Part shown: piece by piece, positions 1 through 4,958 of the stretch | Position numbering within the stretch: position 1 is the first letter of the stretch | Layout: every line of letters begins with the position of its first letter | Assembly: GCA_012270625.1 (NCBI GenBank) | Contig: JAAXHZ010000249.1 | Coordinates: 1 to 5,674 of the forward strand | Reading direction: 5' to 3' | Source of the DNA: Dehalococcoidia bacterium | Lineage (GTDB): Bacteria; Chloroflexota; Dehalococcoidia; SAR202; UBA11138 | DNA length: 5,674 nucleotides | The notes under the pieces: model-generated | The model's database searches: none | What the model saw: only the letters and a program-made list of their open reading frames with translations | What the model was told of the DNA's origin: nothing | Position numbers and translations under genes: made by a program

Positions 1-2240
1 CCAACCTGACAGGGTTGTACCTCAACTGGAACCAGTTGAGCGGCACGATTCCGACCAGGTTGGGCGACCTGACCAACCTGGAGCGACTGGAACTCCGCAG
101 CAATGAGTTGACGGGGGAGATACCTGCCGAGCTCGGCAATCTCCCCAATCTGACGTGGCTGGTGCTCGCCGAAAATCAGTTGACGGGGGAAGTGCCAGCA
201 TGGTTGGAGGATCTGACCAACTTGGAGAGACTATGGCTCTGGAACAACCAGTTGAGCGGGCCGATTCCAACACAACTCGGCAACCTCTCCAACCTGGAAC
301 TGCTGGAACTCGGCAGCAATGAGTTGACGGGGGAGATACCTGCCGAGCTCGGCAACCTCTCCAATCTGACGGTCCTCAACCTCAGCTGGAACCAGTTGAG
401 CGGCACGATTCCGACACAACTCGGCAACCTCTCAAACCTGGAACGGCTGTACCTCAGCGGAAATCAGTTGACGGGGGAAGTGCCGGCCTGGTTGGGGGAT
501 CTGACCAATCTGGAGCGGCTGAGTCTCTGGGGAAACCAGTTGAGCGGCACGATTCCGACAGAACTCGGCAACCCCTCCAACCTGACGACTCTGAACCTCG
601 GCGGCAACGACTTGAGCGGCACGATTCCACCCGAACTCGGCAGTCTCTCCAACCTGGAGTTTCTGGACCTCGGCGGCAACGACTTGAGCGGCACGATTCC
701 AACACAACTCGGCAACCTCTCCAATCTGACGACTCTGAACCTCTGGGCCAACCAGTTGACGGGGGAAGTGCCGGCTTGGTTGGGGGATCTGACCAACTTG
801 GAGCAGCTTCAACTCAACAACAATCAGTTGAGCGGCACGATTCCAACACAACTCGGCAACCTCTCCAACCTGACGACTCTGAACCTCTGGGGCAACCAGT
901 TGACGGGGGAAATACCAGCCTCGTTGGGGGATCTGACCAACTTGGAGCAGCTTCAACTCAACAACAATCAGTTGAGCGGCATGATCCCAACACAACTTGG
1001 CAACCTCTCCAACCTGACGACTCTGAACCTCTGGGGCAACCAGTTGACGGGGGAAATACCGCCACAACTTGGCAACCTCTCCAACCTGACCGTAATCGAA
1101 CTCAGCTGGAACCAGTTGAGCGGCACGATTCCGACAGAACTCGGCAACCTCTCCAACCTGACACGGTTGTACCTCAGTGGAAATCAGTTGACTGGATCGA
1201 TTCCAACCCAACTTGGCAGCCTCACCAACCTGACACGGCTGAATCTCTCGAACAACCAACTGGCAGGGGAGATCCCAGACAGCTTTATCGGGCTGACTGA
1301 GCTGGAATTCCTATACTCCTACAACAACCCGGGCCTCTGCGCTCCTGTCGATGACGCATTCCAAGCATGGCTCCAGAGTCTAGACACATTCCTCGGCAGC
1401 AGCTGCGCGCCAGTGGACTCCCAAGAGGATAGAGACGTGCTGGCCAAGCTCTACGACGCCACAGATGGCGCCAACTGGCAGAACAGCTCCAACTGGCTGA
1501 GCGAACGACCGATCAGGGAGTGGTACGGTGTCACAACTGACGCGAGCGGAGGGGTCAGCGGACTCCACCTCTGGGGCAACCGGCTGAGTGGGTCTATACC
1601 TCCAGAGATGGGTGATCTCTCCAATCTGACATGGCTGTGGCTCTCGAACAACCAGCTTAGCGGGCAGATACCGATGTCATTGGGCAGCCTCTCCATGCTG
1701 GAGAGTCTGTACCTCAGCGGGAACCAGCTAACAGGGTGCATACCGGATGAGCTGAGAGACGTGGAGTTCAACGACTTCGATTATGTCGGTCTTCCGTTCT
1801 GCGTGCCTGGCGTGCCTGGTCCCCCCAATGTAAGCATGCTCTGGGTGGGCGACCCTATGGTGAGGATCGACTCACCTATCCCTGTGACAGCCATATTCAG
1901 CGAGCCTGTGTTCGGATTTACCGTAGAGGACGTCAGTGTGGTCAACGGCTCCGTGAGCAGCTTCGACAGCAGCTACGACGGCTCAATCTACATATTCGAC
2001 GTGACGCCGAACGCCATTGGCGATGTGACCGTGGACATTGCGGGCGGCGTGGCTCAAGATGCCGACGGCAACGGCAACACTGCGGCTGTCCAGCTATCGC
2101 TGGGCATCCCATATGACGATGATGGCGACGGCGAGATCAACAGGGATGAGGTCATCACTGCAATCGGTGACTTCCTGTTCAGTGGCACCCTAATCAGGGA
2201 CCATGTCATAGAGCTCATCGGGCTCTTCCTGTTTGGCTGA
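1..2240 (+). CDS. Leucine-rich-repeat surface protein with Ig-like and EF-hand-like C-terminus (5' partial)
   Basis: The reading frame is open from the left edge, and codons 3-14 (N-L-T-G) already belong to a repeat, so the true start lies upstream and the TTG at 15 is not a real start. Residues here count from that TTG. Residues 6-437 are 18 LRRs of exactly 24 residues, of the N-x-L-(S/T)-G-x-(I/V)-P 'plant-type' class. A cysteine cap follows (C442 and C464). Residues about 472-517 form a second LRR N-cap (D-x-x-L-x-x-L-Y-x-A-T-x-G-x-x-W, then E-W-Y-G-V), followed by three more LRRs and C596. Residues about 605-697 look like a bacterial Ig-like domain (F-S-E-P-V-x-G-F, ending D-A-D-G-N-G-N). 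D701-x-D703-x-D705-G-x-I-x-x-x-E712 is a canonical calcium loop. The protein is probably extracellular and used for adhesion or protein binding; this is inferred, because the signal peptide lies outside the window. The stop is TGA at 2238. It converges with the ACT-GlnE gene. Confidence 0.93.
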   Translation, partial: NLTGLYLNWNQLSGTIPTRLGDLTNLERLELRSNELTGEIPAELGNLPNLTWLVLAENQLTGEVPAWLEDLTNLERLWLWNNQLSGPIPTQLGNLSNLELLELGSNELTGEIPAELGNLSNLTVLNLSWNQLSGTIPTQLGNLSNLERLYLSGNQLTGEVPAWLGDLTNLERLSLWGNQLSGTIPTELGNPSNLTTLNLGGNDLSGTIPPELGSLSNLEFLDLGGNDLSGTIPTQLGNLSNLTTLNLWANQLTGEVPAWLGDLTNLEQLQLNNNQLSGTIPTQLGNLSNLTTLNLWGNQLTGEIPASLGDLTNLEQLQLNNNQLSGMIPTQLGNLSNLTTLNLWGNQLTGEIPPQLGNLSNLTVIELSWNQLSGTIPTELGNLSNLTRLYLSGNQLTGSIPTQLGSLTNLTRLNLSNNQLAGEIPDSFIGLTELEFLYSYNNPGLCAPVDDAFQAWLQSLDTFLGSSCAPVDSQEDRDVLAKLYDATDGANWQNSSNWLSERPIREWYGVTTDASGGVSGLHLWGNRLSGSIPPEMGDLSNLTWLWLSNNQLSGQIPMSLGSLSMLESLYLSGNQLTGCIPDELRDVEFNDFDYVGLPFCVPGVPGPPNVSMLWVGDPMVRIDSPIPVTAIFSEPVFGFTVEDVSVVNGSVSSFDSSYDGSIYIFDVTPNAIGDVTVDIAGGVAQDADGNGNTAAVQLSLGIPYDDDGDGEINRDEVITAIGDFLFSGTLIRDHVIELIGLFLFG
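30..1325 (+). repeat. Array of 18 in-frame 72-bp LRR-coding repeats
   Basis: The LRR block is visible at the DNA level as 72-bp units starting at each conserved Asn codon (30, 102, 174 and so on), with no insertion or deletion over 18 units. Units tend to alternate between an L-T-G-E-(I/V)-P type followed by G-D-L-T-N-L-E and an L-S-G-T-I-P type followed by G-N-L-S-N-L-T, so much of the array also has a 144-bp period. Such similarity favours unequal recombination and copy-number change; that consequence is an inference. Confidence 0.9.
750..1037 (+). repeat. Two near-identical 144-bp double-LRR modules in tandem
   Basis: Positions 750-893 and 894-1037 align without gaps and differ at 8 of 144 bases by my hand count. 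Five of the differences are clustered in the codons for V-P-A-W versus I-P-A-S. This looks like the most recent duplication in the array, made as a pair of repeats and not a single one. Confidence 0.85.
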
Positions 2241-2273
2241 CACACGTATGGGGGATCACCCTCACCCTGAGGG

Positions 2274-2460
2274 AGCTTGCAGGGGTAGGTATTCGCACTT
2301 TTCACCCTCACCCCAACCCTCTCCCTGAGGGAGAGGGGGCCTGTTGGCTGAGGTTCGTGCTTGGCTGTACATGTTTACCTACCTCTGTCAGCTGAGGGAG
2401 AGGGGAAATGTTGGCTGAGGTTCGTGCTTGGCTGTACATGTTTACCTACCCCTGTAAGCT
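2274..2460. repeat. Segment bounded by an 18-bp inverted repeat
   Basis: The minus-strand reading of 2274-2291 is TACCTACCCCTGCAAGCT. The plus-strand reading of 2443-2460 is TACCTACCCCTGTAAGCT, which matches at 17 of 18 bases. A more diverged copy sits at 2376-2393, inside the first unit of the 67-bp tandem repeat. The roughly 187-bp segment between the outer copies therefore has inverted ends, as a small non-autonomous element would. There is no transposase, and I see no clear target duplication. Confidence 0.5.
2317..2337. terminator. REP-like GC-rich hairpin between convergent genes
   Basis: Arms CCCTCTCCC (2317-2325) and GGGAGAGGG (2329-2337) are perfectly complementary around a TGA loop, giving a 9-bp, very GC-rich stem. 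It lies 77 bp past the stop of the LRR gene and 181 bp past the stop of the opposing gene, so it could block transcription from either side. It has no T-tract, so it is not a textbook intrinsic terminator. The preceding CCCTCACCCCAA resembles the leader of a REP-like repeat I recall from many environmental bacteria; that recollection needs a search. A shorter CCC-TGA-GGG version occurs at about 2265-2273. Confidence 0.5.
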
Positions 2461-2484
2461 GAGGGAGAGGGGGAATGTTGGCTG
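2325..2484. repeat. 67-bp tandem repeat, about 2.4 copies
   Basis: Copies run 2325-2391, 2392-2458 and a partial 2459-2484, each starting CTGAGGGAGAGG. The two full copies differ at 5 of 67 positions by hand count. Each full unit also carries TGTTGGCTGAGG and TGTACATGTTTACC, and the third copy breaks off shortly after TGTTGGCTG. The first unit begins inside the REP-like hairpin, so the right arm of that hairpin appears to have been duplicated with the unit. I see no convincing open reading frame or RNA gene here. The array nearly fills the gap between the two convergent genes. Confidence 0.88.
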
Positions 2485-2517
2485 GCGCTCATGCAGAGCA
2501 ACTCGGAGGGGACGATT

Positions 2518-4752
2518 CTAAAGCAGTGCCGGGGGACGATGCTCGTCCCATAGGCTTCGAGCTGCCTCCATGTGCTCCGCTATGTGACTGCTCAACAGCC
2601 CTGGTGGTTCGACCGACAACCGGTGGGCCAGGTGGTGGAACTCTCTGGTCTCTTGAGGCGGGATGTTCAGGTCCGAGGCGTTGCCTCTGACCACGCGGAG
2701 CGCGTCCACCAATCCCAGCAGGAACCTGTACGACTCCCCTATTCTCCGAGCGAGGCTGCCGTCGAGGTGGCCGCCCGACTGGAGCGCGTCGAGGGCGGCC
2801 AGCGTGTTCGTCCGGCGCACACTCCGGTCTTGTCCGCGCGCGATCTGCCACGCCTGCACGCAGTACTCGATGTCGGCCATTCCGCCGGGGCTGAGCTTCG
2901 CGTTGACCGCGCCACGCTCGACCAGCTCCGAGGCCTGCCGTCGCCGCAGATGCTGAATGTTCTCGATGTCCAGCGGCTCGGCAGAGTAAACGAACGAGTC
3001 CCTGACTCGCATGACCTGTCTGCCGAGGTCCGCGTCTCCGGCCACCGGACGCATTCTTACGAGGGCCAGCCGCTCGAACTGACGCGCGTCCCCGTCGCGT
3101 CCGTAGTAGTCTTCGAGCGCGGCCAGCGACGACGCGAGAGCGCCCTTCGAGCCGTATGGCCGAAGCCTCATGTCAACCTCGAACACCCCCTGCTGTCGCG
3201 TCTCGAGCACCCGCAGAAACTCGCGGACGGCTTCACCGAAGAAAGTCGATGCGCGCGTCGGCTGTGGGCCGTCGGTCGATCCTTCAGCCTGATAGACGAA
3301 GATAAGCTCCAGGTCAGACCCGAAGCCCATGTCGGACCCTCCGAACTTACCCAGCGCGAAAACGGCCCATGCACACTCGGCGCCGTCGTCGAGGCGCGGA
3401 GCGCCGAACTGGGAGCGCATCGCGTCCACGCTGAGAGCGAACGCCTTCTCTACCACGACCTCGGCGAGCGTCGATAGCTCATCTCCGAACTGCTGCCGAT
3501 CGATCCTGTCGGTTATGTATCGCAGGTTGATCCTGAACATCTCCCTGTCTTTGAAGTCGTTCAAAGCCCTGACGCGCTCGCGGTGATCTGAGCGCTCCGA
3601 CAGCAGTGACTCTATCGAATCCTCCAGCTCGGATCGTGGGCAGCTGCGGTAGAGAGCGGGCATGTCCAGCAGCACCGGGAACAGGTTCTCGTGCTGGACT
3701 CTCAGGAACTCCTCCCAGAGGAAGCGGCTGGCGCCCATCATCTCAGCCAGAGTCTCCAGGACTCCCGGGGCCTCCAGGTCCTCGAATTCCGACGTCCAGT
3801 CCGGTCGGGACAGAAGCTGGTACGTCAGGAGGTTGAACTGCCGCAGGGCCTGACCTGGATCGGGAGCGGTGGGAAGCAGGTGGGTAAATTGCTTGATGAG
3901 CACGGCGGCGGCCCTGATCTGTTCGAGCCGACGTTCCGACTCGATCTTCTCGCCGGACGGCTCGGTAAGCCAGAAGGTGTCCCGCACCACCTCGCCGTCA
4001 GTTCGTATCCTGGACCTGAGAACGTTCACCCGAACGCTGGACAGCGCGATGCTGAAAGCGAACAGGAAGCCCGGCGTATCGACCGACGTAATCTCCAGCA
4101 GGGAGTGATCGTCTGAGGTGGCGCTGTCGGTAGAGATGTCCGCCGGCAGGTTCCCGGCAATCCAGCTTTCGGACGCCTGCATCGCGTGAGAGAAGCGCTC
4201 GATCACTTCGAGGCGAGCGGTGTCGAAGTTTCCTGCGGCGGCTTGACGGCCTGCCCGCCTGGCCTCCGTGGCAAATGCCTCCCAGTCGGGCAGCTGCTCA
4301 GATCGTGCCCTGACGCTGAACAGCATGACCGCCCATGGTGTGGAAGTCTGCGTATAGCGTCTGCGGGTAAATTTCCTGTAAAGAGCATCGGACCGTCCGC
4401 GTATCGGAGTACGGGGCAGGCTTTGCGCGCGCCGCCGCGACGGGCCCGCTGAGGTCGGTGTGGAGACGCCGTGGACGACGGTGAAGGTGTCCGCATGGAC
4501 GATGTCCAGGCCGTGGGCGGTGAGCAGCCCGCTCACGAGCGACAGCGTCCCGACCCGGTCGGCCAGACACACACCGATTCGCCACTCTCCAGCCGCGCCG
4601 TCTCGCAGTTCGATCTCAACATCCGACGTGGAGTTCACGGCGTCGAGCAGTCGCCAGACAAGCTCCAAGTCGTCCGGGTCCAGCTCGGACACGGCTCCAG
4701 GCCACTGCGCGCGGAGCGCATCCAGGGTTTCAGATGATGCGGGTGTCGTCAT
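2518..4752 (-). CDS. ACT-ACT-GlnE-type nucleotidyltransferase fusion, putative glutamine synthetase-modifying regulator
   Basis: The protein has 744 residues. Residues about 56-95 (L-A-D-R-V-G-T-L-S...H-G-L-D-I) look like an ACT domain, completed by about 140-165 after an Arg/Pro-rich insert. Residues about 217-265 (L-E-I-T-S-V-D-T-P-G-F-L) form a second ACT domain of the GlnD type. Residues about 320-580 match the GlnE catalytic family: L-G-K-F-G-G (467-472), G-S-D-L-E-L-I-F (478-485) and V-D-M-R-L-R-P-Y-G (526-534). The helical part follows, with K-L-S-P-G-G-M-A-D-I-E-Y (619-630) and N-T-L-A-A-L (649-654). Classical GlnE has about 950 residues, two nucleotidyltransferase halves (adenylylation and removal) and no ACT domains. 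GlnD has ACT domains but at its C-terminus. Here there is one catalytic half, and its usual D-x-D reads D480-x-E482. The likely role is nucleotidylation or de-nucleotidylation of glutamine synthetase (or PII), controlled by a bound ligand; this is inferred. The start is firm upstream because an in-frame TAG lies two codons before the ATG. No Shine-Dalgarno sequence is visible. Confidence 0.85.
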   Translation of the reverse strand: MTTPASSETLDALRAQWPGAVSELDPDDLELVWRLLDAVNSTSDVEIELRDGAAGEWRIGVCLADRVGTLSLVSGLLTAHGLDIVHADTFTVVHGVSTPTSAGPSRRRAQSLPRTPIRGRSDALYRKFTRRRYTQTSTPWAVMLFSVRARSEQLPDWEAFATEARRAGRQAAAGNFDTARLEVIERFSHAMQASESWIAGNLPADISTDSATSDDHSLLEITSVDTPGFLFAFSIALSSVRVNVLRSRIRTDGEVVRDTFWLTEPSGEKIESERRLEQIRAAAVLIKQFTHLLPTAPDPGQALRQFNLLTYQLLSRPDWTSEFEDLEAPGVLETLAEMMGASRFLWEEFLRVQHENLFPVLLDMPALYRSCPRSELEDSIESLLSERSDHRERVRALNDFKDREMFRINLRYITDRIDRQQFGDELSTLAEVVVEKAFALSVDAMRSQFGAPRLDDGAECAWAVFALGKFGGSDMGFGSDLELIFVYQAEGSTDGPQPTRASTFFGEAVREFLRVLETRQQGVFEVDMRLRPYGSKGALASSLAALEDYYGRDGDARQFERLALVRMRPVAGDADLGRQVMRVRDSFVYSAEPLDIENIQHLRRRQASELVERGAVNAKLSPGGMADIEYCVQAWQIARGQDRSVRRTNTLAALDALQSGGHLDGSLARRIGESYRFLLGLVDALRVVRGNASDLNIPPQETREFHHLAHRLSVEPPGLLSSHIAEHMEAARSLWDEHRPPALL
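4336..4467 (-). other. Arg/Pro-rich insert splitting the first ACT domain, containing repeat DNA
   Basis: Residues about 96-139 of the ACT-GlnE protein are low in hydrophobic residues and rich in Arg, Pro, Ser and Thr (for example P-S-R-R-R, L-P-R-T-P-I-R-G-R and F-T-R-R-R). They fall where ACT domains normally have a short turn between the strand A-D-T-F-T-V and the strand A-V-M-L-F-S-V. The DNA includes the dispersed repeat (4397-4421), a short AT-rich island at about 4367-4384 unlike the surrounding gene, and a GTCTGCG direct repeat (4346-4352 and 4359-4365). I infer an in-frame insertion, but its exact ends cannot be fixed from one sequence. Confidence 0.45.
4397..4421. repeat. Dispersed palindromic repeat, copy 1 (inside the ACT-GlnE gene)
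   Basis: These 25 bases match 4923-4947 at 23 positions in the same orientation. The core is GTATCGGAGTACGGGGCAGG. The hairpin arms are CCGCGTA and TACGGGG, with one mispair. On the coding (minus) strand it encodes S-L-P-R-T-P-I-R-G (residues 111-119) without breaking the frame. Confidence 0.75.
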
Positions 4753-4759
4753 GGTCTAA

Positions 4760-4783
4760 GAAAATTGCATAAGTGCAATTTTC
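4760..4783. promoter_or_regulatory. Perfect 10-bp-arm palindrome at the ACT-GlnE start (operator or leader hairpin)
   Basis: Arms GAAAATTGCA (4760-4769) and TGCAATTTTC (4774-4783) are exactly complementary around TAAG. The nearest arm ends 8 nt before the ATG of the ACT-GlnE gene. It lies where a Shine-Dalgarno sequence or a promoter -10 would be, and no recognisable ribosome binding site is present. It could be a dimeric repressor operator, or an RNA hairpin hiding the start codon. It is AT-rich within a GC-rich context. The binding protein is unknown. Confidence 0.6.
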
Positions 4784-4922
4784 GAGGAGTGAGTGGAGAG
4801 GAGCGAGAGTCTCCCCTGACCACCCCAATGGTGATCCATCTGGGACTTATGAAAATCTCTCATAGTCTGGGATGCTGGGCGTTGACCTTTACGATCATGA
4901 TAGCATGGTGGGTCGCACGGAA

Positions 4923-4947
4923 CCCCGTATCTGAGTACGGGGCAGGC
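4923..4947. repeat. Dispersed palindromic repeat, copy 2 (phosphodiesterase leader)
   Basis: CCCCGTA (4923-4929) and TACGGGG (4936-4942) form a perfect 7-bp stem around TCTGAG, followed by CAGGC. It matches 4397-4421 at 23 of 25 bases, and this copy has the perfect stem. It ends 11 bp before the start codon of the downstream gene, and its loop contains an in-frame TGA that bounds that gene's start. Confidence 0.75.
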
Positions 4948-4949
4948 GC

Positions 4950-4954
4950 GGAGG
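4950..4954 (+). promoter_or_regulatory. Shine-Dalgarno sequence of the phosphodiesterase gene
   Basis: GGAGG is followed by a 4-nt spacer (GGGT) and the ATG at 4959. The in-frame TGA at 4932-4934, with no start codon in between, makes 4959 the first possible start. The site lies just past the hairpin of the dispersed repeat, so folding of that hairpin could affect ribosome access. Confidence 0.65.
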
Positions 4955-4958
4955 GGGT

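Larger units (their letters stand above)
4753..4958. promoter_or_regulatory. Divergent intergenic region between ACT-GlnE and phosphodiesterase genes
   Basis: Both flanking genes are transcribed outward from this 206-bp stretch, so it must hold their promoters unless transcription starts inside the genes. For the rightward gene, TTGACC at 4882-4887 is a plausible -35 element, but the bases 16-18 downstream (near CATGGT) are a poor -10 match. I find no convincing sigma-70 pair for the leftward gene. Other structure includes the strong palindrome at 4760-4783 and a bulged small hairpin, ACTTATGA (4845-4852) with TCATAGT (4860-4866). That hairpin is bracketed by CTGGGA direct repeats at 4840 and 4867. 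ATCATGAT is at 4894-4901, and the second dispersed repeat copy is at 4923-4947. Confidence 0.5.

Noticed and set aside
432..1259. Long antisense open frame (275 codons) opposite the LRR gene, plus shorter ones of the same kind
   Set aside because: The 72-bp repeat lets any stop-free frame stay open for many units. The translation is repetitive with no recognisable domain, while the sense strand is a clear LRR protein.
776..1300. Plus-strand open frame of 174 codons overlapping the LRR array
   Set aside because: It is an out-of-frame reading of the same repeats, with a Gln/Pro/Asp-rich periodic product.
30..1325. Many N-x-S/T sequons (N-L-S, N-L-T) in the LRR block suggesting N-glycosylation or a eukaryotic origin
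   Set aside because: These are consensus residues of this LRR class. The flanking genes and Shine-Dalgarno sequence are bacterial, so the motif count is not evidence of glycosylation or eukaryotic DNA.
2241..2517. CRISPR array
   Set aside because: The direct repeats are 67 bp, contiguous and only about 2.4 copies, with no spacers and no cas genes.
2475..2690. Small plus-strand frame of 71 codons straddling the tandem repeat end and the 3' end of the ACT-GlnE gene
   Set aside because: It overlaps a confident gene on the other strand, starts near repeat DNA and has no ribosome binding site or familiar motif.
2572..3477. Plus-strand open frame of 301 codons opposite the ACT-GlnE gene
   Set aside because: It is antisense to the conserved GlnE motifs, a common effect of GC-rich codon usage, and its product shows no recognisable domain or start signal.
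4882..4906. Sigma-70 promoter TTGACC with TAGCAT
   Set aside because: The spacer is only 13 bp, too short for a standard promoter, and the correctly spaced hexamer is a poor -10 match. It is kept only as a note in the intergenic entry.
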